Shown: positions 33,404 to 44,266 of the stretch, piece by piece
Position numbering within the stretch: the stretch's first letter is position 1
How the letters are laid out: each line of letters opens with the position of its first letter
NCBI GenBank assembly: GCA_034769895.1
Contig: CM068369.1
Coordinates: 423,261,479 to 423,325,478 of the forward strand
Direction of reading: 5' to 3'
Source: Magicicada septendecula
Lineage: Eukaryota > Arthropoda > Insecta > Hemiptera > Cicadidae
DNA: 64,000 nt
Notes under the pieces: generated by a model
The model's database searches: none
The model's input: only the letters and a program-made list of their open reading frames with translations
Told to the model about the DNA's origin: nothing
Translations under genes and position numbers: made by a program

Positions 33404-33504
33404 TTGCGAACATCCTGTGAAGATGCAGAAAGATATGTAACAAATGCAGCCGCAAGCAAACTGTTTCTGGGTAACATATCCAGATCTGATGATAGCTCAT
33501 TCAG
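33404..33504 (-). CDS. Dync2h1: Cytoplasmic dynein-2 heavy chain mini-exon (stalk to AAA5 link)
   Basis: Only 101 nt, so easily missed. Acceptor TTTCAG (33,510-33,505) and donor GTAATA (33,403-33,398). It encodes 33 residues including 'LPRNSLLAAAFVTYLSAS', the conserved segment after stalk coiled coil 2 that enters AAA5 in dynein heavy chains, where most have L..R..LA.AFI.Y. It begins in phase 0, matching the end of the 38,164-38,377 exon. It ends with AA, which joins with A of the 5139-5289 exon to make Lys. Both flanking introns are large (about 4.7 kb and 28 kb). Confidence 0.9.
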
Positions 33505-34265
33505 CTGAAACACATATTTACCACATTTACAAATTAAGTTGAAGCTGAAAGTGTTGAAGGTTAAAGGACAATATGAAAAATTTTGTACTTCTTTGTCAGC
33601 TACAGCATAATTTCAAATACATTGTATCTTGATATTCTTAAGACACTTATATCTTTCTGTAAGGAAGATAATTTTTTCAATTAACTCCTACTCTGATAAT
33701 GTCTTGAAAGAGATGAACCTCGTAATATCCTAGCTACAGATGGCATTCATCTTATATACACAAAACTGGAAAACCTACCTACAAGTATTTAGTATATTTC
33801 CACCCTTGAAGCATGAAACCCAAAATTTAGACACACTCTATTAAATTTGAAACTTGTACATTGTTTTTATATCATAACATTACAATGATATTTGTAATAT
33901 TAATGATAATGGTATTTGTTTTGATATTGACATTACAATATAAAATATTAATTTGGAAATGCCTTATGTTCTATATCCACATGTCATACTTCCATGTTCT
34001 GTAATCAAACAGATCCACTACCATCCACCTTACACTTCAACTCACAGTACCAGTATCTTATGCTGTTGTTTCTCTGTTTATATGTTCTGGGATGAGATTT
34101 TGAAAAGTGTAAGTAAAATGAGGCTCAATTCAATTCCTGAGTAGTACAAAAAGATTACACTAAACTCAGAATGTGAAAATGAGTTCCTGGGATGACACCT
34201 TTGGGTATTAATGGGTGGCTGAAGCATAGTAGGCCTACTGGCCAAACTGCTTTACTTGTATGCTG

Positions 34266-34266
<1 letters not shown>
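33505..34266. other. Intron, AT-rich
   Basis: No coding or repeat feature was recognised before the CT microsatellite. Confidence 0.5.
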
Positions 34267-34267
<1 letters not shown>

Positions 34268-34317
<50 letters not shown>

Positions 34318-34332
34318 GCACGCACGCACGCA
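34268..34332. repeat. (CT)n then (GCAC)n microsatellite
   Basis: About 48 bp of CT repeats followed by a short ACGC-type run. Confidence 0.95.
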
Positions 34333-34450
34333 GCTTGACACTCCTAAGGTACATCAATAGCAAAAACAAGAGCCATAATTATAAATTATTCTTATTATTA
34401 GGATAGGATGGAATTAGTTTAACAGTTGGTAAACATTTTAATATAATATA

Positions 34451-35785
34451 CGAGGCTTATCTAGAAAGTAAGTACCGTCTGCGCATATATCCCATGCACA
34501 TTGTAGTACGAAGGTTGTGCATGCGTAGTTACTTACTTCTATTCGACGACAAAGTAGCCAAGCTATATTGTTTGTTTACGTTCCGATTTATGTTTACTAC
34601 ACATCGGTAATCAAGTTTAAAAAAATCGCTCAGCCCGCCAGTTATGAAATAAGAACAGTTATTAGGTTTTTGAATGCGAGAAATCTTCGTCCTTATGAAA
34701 TTGATCGTCAGATTTGTGAAGTTTATGGACAGAATGCGATTAGTGAAGGTATGGTGAGAAAGTGGGTTAGGATGTTTAACGATGGAAGAGAAAATGTTCA
34801 CGATGAGGAGCGTAGTGGTCGCCCGTCCTTAGTCAACGAAGAATTACTGCACTTACTGGTGTTGATGAGAAGGTTCGTTCCAATAGGCAATTCACAATTT
34901 CTGATTTGTCAATCGATTTTCCAAACATTTCTAGATCTTTATTACCGAAATTGTGACTGAACATTTACACTACAAAAAACTGAGTCCGAGATGGGTGCCG
35001 AAAATGCTAACGGACGGTCACAAAACGAAACGCATGGGAGCAGCCTTGGAAGTTTTGCAGCATTATGAAAGAGATGGAAATTGTTTTTTGAAAAGAATTG
35101 TCACTGGTGATGTAACATGGGTTTCTTACGAGACACCAGAAACTAAACGACAGTCACTGCAATGGTGGCATACTGGTTCCCCGAAAGCCAAGAAAGCAAA
35201 AAAAATCTTTGTGCAAAAAAAATCATGTGCACTGTTTTTTGGGACTGTCAGGGAATTTTGTTAGTGGAATTTATGGAACGAGGCACAACAATCAACGCAG
35301 ACGTTTACTGTGAAACACTCAAAAAGGTACGGTGAGCAATACAAAACAAAAGGCGTGGACTACTGACTTCCGGAGTGGTGTTTGTGCATGACAACGCGCA
35401 ACCGCATACCGCACGTGTAACGACGGCGCTTGTTGATTCATTTCGCTGGGAACAATTCAGTCATCCTCCTGACAGTCCAGATTTGGCTCCCAGCGATTTC
35501 CATTTGTTTTTGCATCTGAAGAAATTTTTTGCCGGCCAGAAGTTTGAAAGTGATGATGAGATAAAGGGAAACGTCCAGCAGTGGTTGAAGTCGCAGGCGG
35601 CCGAATTCTTTGAATCGGGCATATTAAAATTAGTGCCAAGATACGACAAATGTCTCAACTTGCATGGTGACTATGTAGAAACGTAGATTAAGGTATGTAG
35701 AATTTTTTAAAAATAAATTAATTTGAAAATAATTTGTATCATTTTCTTAATGCCCAAATAGTACTTACTTTCTGGATAAGCTTCG
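34451..35785 (+). mobile_element. mariner transposon, 1.3 kb, both TIRs present
   Basis: Ends CGAGGCTTATCTAGAAAGTA (34,451) and, on the minus strand, CGAAGCTTATCCAGAAAGTA (from 35,785) are matched TIRs of about 28 bp, flanked by TA on both sides. Inside is a plus-strand mariner transposase in three frames. It lies in the dynein intron between exons 33,404-33,504 and 38,164-38,377. Confidence 0.92.
34568..35686 (+). pseudogene. mariner transposase, frameshifted
   Basis: Three open pieces (34,568-34,960; 34,953-35,264; 35,375-35,686). The first has the helix-turn-helix DNA-binding part ('LRPYEIDRQICEVYGQNA', 'GMVRKWVRMFNDGRENVH', 'DEERSGRPS'). The second has 'RIVTGDVTWVSYETPE', with the first catalytic Asp kept but the normal next Glu changed to Val. 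The third has 'VVFVHDNAQPHTARV' (second Asp) and 'SPDLAPSDFHLF' (third Asp), a DD34D arrangement. Frame breaks near 34,870-34,955 and at the A-run near 35,215, plus a stop near 35,330, prevent an intact product. Upstream residues before about 34,640 are probably not part of the protein. Confidence 0.88.
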
Positions 35786-36539
35786 TATATCAGCAAATAA
35801 ATAATAACGTACTTCTCTTTATTTGAACATGTCAAATCTACTGAAAATATTACAACAAAGAAGTGTTGTCATTAATTTCCCAATATGTATGAAGAACTTG
35901 ACCACGGGCGTCCATATACACTATGTAAGCTGCATTTACAATTTAAAAATGGTTGATAAAAAAACTTTTTTTAGCCAAAACCACTTATTTCTGTATAAAC
36001 AATGTTAAATCCGGGAGCTTCTGTATGGAATAAGGTAAATATAGCGGATGCAAAGCACATTAAAGTAAGCGGGATTCGAGTGTTTATTCAAGGAAAAAAC
36101 TTTTCATTTGAGTTTTTACTGTGTACGCTGTTGACTGTGCCGTGTGTAAGTGCTAACAGCAGTCACTGCTCCCCCCTCACTTACCAGCGTAGACAGCCAA
36201 GTGATGGTGGTGGTGGGGGAAGCCTACCTGCTCACAGCGCCTAATACGCAGCGATAATCACAGTGTGTTCGCTGTGTAGTTGTATTAAAACCTGCAGTAT
36301 TTTTCTGCGAAAATGTCTGGTTCTACTGTTCCTTATGATTATGTTGCAGGAACTTCTTTCTCATATATCAATGAGTGTAACTGTGTTATTGAAAAACTAT
36401 TAGTTATTTTACTTAAAACTAAAAGGTTTCCTCAGTGTTGTTCGACATATACTGAACAACACTTTACCTCTCTGAAAGTCATATAGGCAGTTTTTTTAAG
36501 TTTAGTGAAGCGAGCTTTCTATTATTTATTCAGACAAAG
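35786..36539. other. Intron; possible 5' part of a hAT element
   Basis: The sequence near 36,000-36,310 is GC-richer and is followed by an ATG frame starting MSGSTVPYDY. No firm similarity was recognised. It may belong to the hAT remnant that follows. Confidence 0.35.
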
Positions 36540-36866
36540 ACTTCTGCGAGAAAAGTGTGTCAGACTTACTTAAATATTTATACGTATCAGGTCTTTGCAA
36601 TACCATACCTCAAGTACCATAACTCACAAAGCTAATAGTTATGATTCCTGTCACAAGTGCATCATTGGAAATCGTTCTCGTCCTTAAAGAAGATCAAAAC
36701 ATACCTGCAAAACTCACATGGTGAAAGCAGACTGTTTACACTTTCAGTGATTTCCACTGAAAAGAACCTTCTATCGGTAATGAAAGAGCAGCTAAACTTT
36801 CACAACGTTATCGATTTATTTGATGCAAAAAAATCAAGACGTCTAGAACTCACATTCAAACAATAA
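36540..36866 (+). pseudogene. hAT transposase C-terminal fragment (second copy)
   Basis: The plus strand reads 'MIPVTSAS' then, after a one-base shift, 'FSSLKKIKTYLQNSHGES', 'LSVISTEKNLLSVMKE' and 'KKSRRLELTFKQ' with a stop at 36,866. This matches the hAT dimerisation region of ZMYM1-like elements (PVTSASCERSFSSLKRIKTYL pattern). It is a different family from the remnant at 0.4-3.5 kb and is less decayed. Confidence 0.7.
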
Positions 36867-38163
36867 AAAGGAGGTGTTATTGTACATAGTTTTTATAAAA
36901 GTTACTGATAATTTTAAAGTTTTATAATAAATTATTTAATATTTTTGAAACTACAGTGTGTTGTGACTATTTAACAAATATTTTTTCCTCCCTTCATTTT
37001 CTAAAAACAGATGTACAGGAATGTACAGGAGCTACGATACATCCCTGGCTGGAGTTGAGTAAAATATGTTGATTGATGGGGGGGGGGTACCAGGTGCTAC
37101 ATATCACGGAAATGCAAGCTTCACCTCTGAACTTGACTATATTTCTTGTAAATATTATATGAGATGTGAATTGCATTATTCTCCCTGAAGGACTCTGACA
37201 AACAGCCAGATTCACCTCTGCAATCTTCAGGCTGTTGATTCCTTTCAACCTGTGCTAGGTTAGAGTGGCTTGTTTTTGGACCCATTTGGTATTTGTACTG
37301 GAGGTAGAATGACCTGTGTTTATTAATTTTAAACTGACTCCCTTACGATCAGTTGTAGGCAGAACACATCATATACACAATACATATTGTACAACAGATA
37401 TTCTACATAATATGTAACAGTACAAATTAAAGCACATAGCTCTAATCAGTAACATTTTTCATTTGTTTTGATGTTCTGAATATGATACTTAAAACAGGGA
37501 ATCAGTAGAAATATTTACTAAAAGGATCAAATAATGCAACAAAAAATCAACTAAGCAAGATTTTATGAATTACTAATTTTTTCTGTAATTATTAGAATCA
37601 ACAGACACTGACCACTCATACGTTCTCTATAAATTTTACTTTATTCTGTTGATTTTGTTTATTAGTTCTACAAAAACATGATACCAAATCTTGGCCACTT
37701 CATTGTAGCACAGAATTTAACCACTTTACCTGCAAAGGGCTGAGGTCCCTTTGTTTCTTGCCCTTCACCACCAACTGCCATCATCTTATCTAGCCAAATC
37801 CCCCTGCTAACTATTCCATTTTATTATCTTGAGAATAAATTCTATCAAAATGTATCATGTTTGGCAATAAAACAATATAATTTATTCTTGTTTAGTTTGT
37901 ATCTATTTAATTATTTATTTACATCTTCATGTTATTCCTAACATAATCCTGTGCATAATCTTTCTTGGCTTTTATCCGAGTCTCATTATTTAATGCCCAT
38001 ATTTTTGTTTTGAAGGAAGCATAAACGAATCTTCAGTCTCAACTAAAGGTTTATGACAGTATTATAAAAATTTAATTGTCTTGGAACATGGGAGGAAAAG
38101 TATAAGAGTAATATAATAACACATACATTACCACATAATACTACTCAGATTCAATTAACATAC
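36867..38163. other. Intron
   Basis: No gene was recognised; there is a G-run near 37,080. The dynein donor lies at its right edge. Confidence 0.5.
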
Positions 38164-38377
38164 CTGTTGCTGCCAGCGTGAATACTCATCATCCAATTTG
38201 GAAACTAAAGTTTCAGCAGAATTTATAGTTTCTTTTGCTTTATTCAGGTGTATTTCAATTTCAGCAGCTTCTTTTGTAAATGTGTTCAACTTTACTTTTA
38301 ATTCAGCAACTGTTTTGTCAACATCCTGCAGTCCAGTACTCAAATGTTCTATCTTCTCCTCAGCAAGTTTCAAATTC
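38164..38377 (-). CDS. Dync2h1: Cytoplasmic dynein-2 heavy chain exon, stalk coiled coil 2
   Basis: 214 nt: one base plus 71 codons, ending in phase 0. Acceptor AACAG (38,382-38,378) and donor GTATGT (38,163-38,158). The product is one continuous heptad-rich helix ('[19 protein letters not shown]', '[19 protein letters not shown]') ending '[12 protein letters not shown]', the E..RW.. signature that closes coiled coil 2 and packs on AAA5. This antiparallel partner of coiled coil 1 sets the register that couples ATPase state to microtubule binding. Confidence 0.93.
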
Positions 38378-39451
38378 CTGTTTACATGTTTCAATAAGCA
38401 ACTCATAAAAACATATCAGTAATTTATAGTTTCAATCCCTTCTATTATACAATATGGTAAACATAAATAGGGTTTTATATGCTTACGCTACAACAAGTTT
38501 CTTAAGCTTTATTCAGTTTCTGTGTTAAAATCATGTTTTTTGTTAAACTGGTTTAATAAAACTTCTTTAAAGATGGTGTTAGTTTTTTTGTTGTTGTTGC
38601 AATACTAGTATGTTGTCTCTAGAATATCATGTAGGCAGGCTATTTTTAAGTTTAGTACACAATACAAAGATGTTTTATAACCTTTTTGCTTTTTGTTCTG
38701 ATTGTGGTTAATAAAAATGTTATTTTATTTGACTATAGAATGGCACATTCAAATGATACTCATCATACATATTAATTTTACACACAACAGAAATAAGACA
38801 GTAACTAGTAATTTGTTATCCTTGTGTCATTTTTGTAGTTGCACACAGTTTGGATTTTTTATTTTCCTAGTCTTACTGTATTCAGTTGATGGACTTATCT
38901 GTTTTAAATTAATCTATCCTGTCCTCTCATTTATGTCGAAACATTACTAGGTAGGTTGTTGCATTTAATGTGGATTAAATTATGAACCAATCATCACCAA
39001 CAGTAGATTACTGTTGAGTGATGAGCCAAGAGGCTTGGAAGTGCTAATTGGGAATTATGGAAAATAGTGGTTTACAGTATATAGTGTACTGTATTTAATG
39101 GCATTACCACTAACAAAAGTGAGTTCATTAATTGGTATATTGAAAAATGGTAATTTTTTAAATACTTTAAAAAGAACCTTTTCCTGTTAACTGTTTTACA
39201 AACACAGTATTCATTTAAATATAAAATTATTCATGTTATTTATAGAAAAAATAATATGATATTCACTTGAATAAATGTTAAGAAAAACTATAATACATAG
39301 AAAATAAGTTTATATATATATATATATAATATAGAAAATAAGAATAAAACACAGTTCTTACAAATTTAAAACCATTAAACTACACCATTTAACTTGGTGT
39401 TTTTTGAAGTTTAATCATGAATCTATAACTTACTTAAAACATAATACTAAC
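38378..39451. other. Intron (1.07 kb)
   Basis: AT-rich with a short TA run near 39,311. No other feature was seen. Confidence 0.6.
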
Positions 39452-39661
39452 CTATGCAAATTAGCCTGTTCCCGTTCAAGAGGGCGTATTTTTTCCAAAA
39501 CATGAGAGTATTTCACATTTGCAGTGACCCAAGAAGCCAAAGGGGCAGCTGCCTGGGAAGCTCGCTTAGCTGTTTTTATGTTGAATGATTCCCTTCTTTC
39601 CTGTAAAAGTCTTTCCACTGATTCTCTGCTTTCCGGTGTGATACTCCGAGCATCAAAACAC
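39452..39661 (-). CDS. Dync2h1: Cytoplasmic dynein-2 heavy chain exon, microtubule-binding domain end
   Basis: 210 nt: one base, 69 codons, two bases. Acceptor TTACAG (39,667-39,662) and donor GTTAGT (39,451-39,446). It encodes '[19 protein letters not shown]', then '[20 protein letters not shown]' and '[14 protein letters not shown]'. The A.S.A...L..WV....Y motif is shared by dynein heavy chains where the microtubule-binding domain returns into coiled coil 2. The exact wording is closest to the dynein-2 class. Split codons at both ends join as AG+G (Arg). Confidence 0.94.
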
Positions 39662-40436
39662 CTGTAAAAAATTAAAATGAATGAATGAAATGTTCCTCTT
39701 ATTAATGAACTGTATTTTTTAATTTATGTTTACTTTATAACAGGTTCTCTTAAAAAATAATAAGAACTGTATTACTTTAACTTAAGGAGTGGGGTTATTT
39801 TTAATTTAAATAAGTGTAATTATAGTTTTAAGAACATCCTATGAATAGAAGTTTTAAGAACTTGTACAATATTTTAACTTTATTATGCAATATTTTTCGT
39901 CTACACAAAACTTTCTCTAAAAACTAACATTATACTCTGCCACAGTTTGTTACTTTTCTTTGTTTGAGGTACTTCAATTGAACTGCTTCACATACACTTA
40001 TTTACCTGAATAATATGCGTGAATATTGTAGAGCAAATTACCTACTTTTGCTCTAAAATACTAATACAGTGACAACTCTCTGTATAATAAGAGTTACAAA
40101 GCCATGACCACGTATCCTCGCTTCATGCTTTATGGCAAATCTCTGCCTTAAATATCTATATCTTAAGGTCTTGAAAGAATGTACATGATCAAGCTTGAAG
40201 TGGATGATCTCCTTTAATAAAAGATAGTTATAGGTTGGGGGAGTGGCAATGAACCAATGCGCAATTTGTATAAACCAATGTTTTTATAATGTCTGTTCTC
40301 TTTTTAAATGTTTACAAAATTCGTGAACTGTACTGTATAAGATTGTTATCAATCATATGAATCATTGAAAATTTTGCTCATATTGTGTGCTTAGTTCATT
40401 CATAAAGAAGTGTACATTGCACAAACCAGAGTGCTC
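39662..40436. other. Intron
   Basis: No coding feature was recognised in this part of the 3.3-kb intron. Confidence 0.5.
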
Positions 40437-40978
40437 TAACGTTTCTGATGCATTACTGGGAAAGAGGAGATGACATGTTGAGCAAAATTCTAACAGGAAA
40501 CTAAGTTTGGACAAACCATGTCATATTTCAATTTACAAAACAGTCATTAAAGTTGAAGATTCTGCCCTACTGTCAACAAAAATTCATATACAAGATTTCA
40601 ACAAGAAATTTTCTTGTGTACCACATTCTGGAACAGAATTCATGTCCTCACATACAATCAACTCAGTTCTGCTATTGCTGCTATTTAGAACTGTTTAAAA
40701 ATTCAATGTGCCATTGAGGGCAAAAGGTGTCCCCTGACTTTCTGTGCATTTTTAAAACAAAGTTTCAGCACATTATTTGGATGAGAACATGTGGATCATC
40801 ACCCCTCCTAGAGAATTTAATTAGCATCAAATGATTTCCCTTATGTACTTTAGTAGTCAATGATTTTTGACAATAATGAAGTGCAAAACGAAGTTATAAT
40901 CTGGTTGACTGATTTCTACAGAAAAGTATGCAAAAGTTCATGCCTTGCTTTAATACACCTTGATAATGGCAGAACTAT
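40437..40978 (+). pseudogene. Old mariner transposase remnant
   Basis: Broken plus-strand similarity: 'YWERGDDMLSKILTGN' (mariner 'RIVTGDE' region with the Asp lost), 'KISTRNFLVYHI' near 40,600, 'SNDFPYVL' near 40,830 (decayed 'APSDFHLF') and 'FDNNEVQNEVIIWL' near 40,870. It is far more decayed than the copy at 34,451-35,785. A Penelope-like element interrupts its end at 40,978. Confidence 0.55.
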
Positions 40979-41598
40979 TCTTGGAATTCGTTGTCCATGA
41001 CGTGTCCGTTACTTAACTAAATACAACTATTACATTAACGACTCGGAACACAAAGTTTTTTATAAGTAAAAACAAAGTTTTACCTTACAACCTGAACCAG
41101 TTTTGTTTGGATGTTTGTATATTTCTAATTGTTCTAAAGTGTCTAGTTTTCGGCCTTTTGTGTGTACATGTAGAATGTTCATGTTATTGTCGATGTTTGC
41201 AAACATCCTTTGCAAACCACCTCACTGAAGCAAACCACACGTACAAAAACATCGACAATAACATGAACATTCTACACGTACACACAAAAGGCCGAACACT
41301 AGACACTCTAGAACAATTAGAAATATACAAACACATGAAAACAAATAAAAACGACTTCCTAAACGAACAGACACAATTCAAATCGCATGCATTATTCTAA
41401 CATATCTCACCCCACACACACAACATTGATCTTTCGAAATTCGATTCCGTCGCCCACAACAGGACAGACAGCGCTACCAGCGGCAACCTCTGAAGAAGCC
41501 TTTTAAAGGTGAAAACCGGTTCAGGTTGTAAGGTAAAACTTTATGTTTTTACTTATAAAAAACTTTGTGTTCCGAGTCGTTAATGTAATAGTTGTATT
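40979..41598 (+). mobile_element. Penelope-like element (copy E) with 12-bp target duplication
   Basis: TGGCAGAACTAT occurs on both sides (40,967-40,978 and 41,599-41,610). The right part is a plus-oriented 3' end. It codes the tail of a GIY-YIG domain and ends with a hammerhead-like motif near 41,480-41,525: CTGAAGA, a GCCTTT/AAAGGT stem, GAAAACCGGTT, and flanking arms CAACCT/AGGTTG. The left part (about 40,995-41,205) is the inverted copy of the same 3' region. Similar inverted arms occur in copies B and D. Confidence 0.78.
41187..41400 (+). pseudogene. GIY-YIG domain tail of Penelope-like copy E
   Basis: The plus strand encodes 'FANHLTEANHTYKNIDNNM', 'KGRTLDTLEQLEIYKH' and 'NDFLNEQTQFKSHALF', the C-terminal half of the Penelope endonuclease. 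The N-terminal half with the GIY-YIG residues and the whole RT are missing, because the copy switches to the inverted arm near 41,205. The first codons of the open frame (from 41,107) belong to that arm. Confidence 0.7.
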
Positions 41599-41610
41599 TG
41601 GCAGAACTAT

Positions 41611-42970
41611 GTTAAAAATAGTTTAAGATGAAAAATCTGAAAATTTTTAATTTCAACAAATACTTTTTTTTATATTCTACTGAAACTTTTTCCAGTGACC
41701 TCTCATATTTTAATTTCTGACACTTCTTGTAGAAATTAAACAATTCTTTCGAAAGGTGTACAATTCTAAACTGTTATCTGGATACCTGTTAGCCTATGAA
41801 GCTGAGGTAAGTTGGATCCAAATTGATCACTTGGTATTGTCTTTTTACATACAATTTTTAAAATAGGAGAAATGAGCAATCTTGATTATTATGAACTCAT
41901 CTAATTTAAAGATTTCCTTAGTTTTTGCTATAATAATTATCTCACCTAATCTACATTGTTTATATATACACATATATATTTTCGATCTAAAATATACGTA
42001 GTCAAGTATGTTAAATAATTATAGATATTTTTTACATTAAATTCTGGTGCTAGGCACATTATTTTGATTAATACAGATACTTTTTAATTACAGTGAAATC
42101 TCCGTACAATGATTATTATTGATACATCAATAAATCCCCTGTACTATGATAGATTATTCTGGTTCCAGTTTATTCAATTAATGAAATGTAAAATTCAAAT
42201 CAATTTAATAATAGTCTTGATGATGATAAATTTGTCTATTATCCTTGTTTTATAAGCTTCCATACTGTACTTTTCTCTTTGTTCTAAAACCATTAAAAGA
42301 GAATACCTATTATTGTATTTAAAGAGCAGACATGACCTCTTTGATTGTCTCAATGCTTTAAACTCAGCCTTTTACTGCATTTAAGCACCTGTTCCTGCCT
42401 GTTGTGTGACACTGGAGTTAAATGTTATGAAATATAAAATAATTATTCTACATATACACCTAATAACATATGCAATGTTTATATATACACCTAATAAAAT
42501 ACGACTGAATTACTGCACTGTGTACTAAATTCTCTATATAATGATAATTTATTATTCTGGTCCATATAGTATCGTTGTGTTGAGATTTCACTGTATTCTG
42601 TCTCGGCCAGAGAAAAATTATACTTAATTTGAATGTCTGGACCTAAAAGGTTACACATCACAGAAACACAGTGACATGCCTCCAGACTGAAATTTGCGTA
42701 ACTCTTTATTGACTCTTTCACTATGCAGTGCTCATTTTTTACATAACATGATAAAACAGTTGTTAATAGTTACTTGTTAAAGTAAATATTATGCGACGAT
42801 TAATTACTTTGTCAACTTGAGGAAGCCATTGTCGGACTGATAAACACTAAATATTAAAAAAAATGTAAGTAGGTACAAGACTGCAAAACTGACTACACAC
42901 ATTTTTTCCAGTCATAACAAAGTGACAATTATATAACAAAATGTTCATTAAGATATGAAGCTATGTTTAC
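41611..42970. other. Intron
   Basis: AT-rich. The first part may be the extreme end of the old mariner remnant. No other feature was recognised. Confidence 0.5.
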
Positions 42971-43204
42971 CTGATGTCTTCTTTAACTCCTCGCTTAGCT
43001 AAAAATGTCTTCATACTATTCCAAGATGTATCCTGTATTCCCATAAGTCGGAGCACACCTTCAAGTATGTCACGGATCACCTCAGGAGGTGCTCTTAGGG
43101 ATCTAATCTCAGATAATGATTCTGTTTTAATATTTCCAACTGCAGCACATGCTTCTCTAATTAAGGGTTCTATTTCTGCCAGTTCTGCTTCTATTTCTTT
43201 CTTC
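42971..43204 (-). CDS. Dync2h1: Cytoplasmic dynein-2 heavy chain exon, coiled coil 1 end and MTBD start
   Basis: 234 nt: one base, 77 codons, two bases. Acceptor TTATAG (43,210-43,205) and donor GTAAAC (42,970-42,965). It encodes '[20 protein letters not shown]', then '[20 protein letters not shown]', then '[20 protein letters not shown]'. The SEIRSLR.PP.VI motif marks where coiled coil 1 kinks into the microtubule-binding domain. 'LMG..D.SW..MK.FLAKRGV' is characteristic of dynein-2 rather than the axonemal chains. This is the strongest single exon for the assignment. Confidence 0.96.
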
Positions 43205-43736
43205 CTATAAGAACATATAATAATAAGATTTATATAATATGTTACTTACAATTAATCTTATATTAATTTTACCTTGGTTTATTGTATTGCAAAAGTACAA
43301 TTTGGAAAATGTATATTTTTATACTGTGGAAATAAGGTTATTTGCAAGTACTACAGTTCTGATAAACTACAATAATAATCTTAACAACAACAAGTATTAT
43401 TATTATTATTATTGTTAGAAGAAGAAGAAATGGATTATTTGATGTCACAAAAATACTCAAGTAAGGTTAAAATTTATTTGAAAATACAATCATCACAGAA
43501 AATACTTTTCTTATCACATAAAATATGGAGAAAATTTTTCTAAATAATAAAATTTTATGTTAAACATGTCATGTAAATACATTTAAAGTAAATTATTCAT
43601 ACAGGACTTGGATTTTCTTCCATGGTACCTAGTTAAAATATTTAAATTAGACATGTACTAGTTAGTTAAAGGACTTTTTTTAACTCACTCAACACTTTGA
43701 CTTTAACTCAACTGAATAATGTAAGGTCATTGTTAC
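43205..43736. other. Intron (532 bp)
   Basis: AT-rich with a short ATT-type repeat near 43,395. No other feature was seen. Confidence 0.7.
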
Positions 43737-43951
43737 CTGGCAACAAGAATTTCATTTTCTTTTTCAGTCTGCACCTTGAGACTGTCCATATCACCTCTGT
43801 GGATACTGGCATTACTCATAGTTTGTGTAATCATTTCTAAGGCAGCTGTAGCCTTTTCTTGTTTATCAGCAAGCAGTTTCTCTTGGTCTGCTGCTTCAAG
43901 TTTCAGACTGTCTACAACTTGTCGAGCTTCAGTTAATTTTGAGACACCTGC
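43737..43951 (-). CDS. Dync2h1: Cytoplasmic dynein-2 heavy chain exon, stalk coiled coil 1
   Basis: 215 nt: 71 codons plus two bases, starting in phase 0. Acceptor TTATAG (43,957-43,952) and donor GTAACA (43,736-43,731). It encodes 'AGVSKLTEARQVVDSLKLE', then 'LLADKQEKATAALEMITQTM', then 'LKVQTEKENEILVA'. The AGVSKL.EA..VV..L pattern is the usual start of dynein stalk coiled coil 1. The split AG joins with G of the next exon to give Arg. Confidence 0.94.
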
Positions 43952-44082
43952 CTATAATTTGAAGAGAACACTGGTCACAAACAAATCCTTTACGAAGGAC
44001 ATGATTTTAAAATATATGTCTACAGACATATTAAAACTAATGAACAGTCTTCCTCAAGGTATTAATATGTTCCGATATTTAC

Positions 44083-44266
44083 CTGTAACTTAATCTGTGT
44101 TTGAGTAATATTGTCTCTATGAGAATTGTAAATATGCATGTATGTGCTGACAAAAGAAAAATATCGTCTTGGTGGATCTTCAGTACAGTGAGAACTTGAC
44201 TTGTGGATTGCTACAAATATTTCTTCCAACTCAGCAACTTTCTTGTCAAGCTCTGTTTTCTTTTGC
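44083..44266 (-). CDS. Dync2h1: Cytoplasmic dynein-2 heavy chain exon, AAA4 exit and base of the stalk
   Basis: 184 nt: one base plus 61 codons, ending in phase 0. Acceptor TGTAG (44,271-44,267) and donor GTAAAT (44,082-44,077). It encodes 'ELDKKVAELEEIFVAIHKSS', then 'DPPRRYFSFVSTYMHIYNS'. This matches the PRRY..F...Y..IY segment before the stalk. The charged insert at its start (QKKTELDKK) occupies the variable linker seen in dynein-2 chains. Confidence 0.92.
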
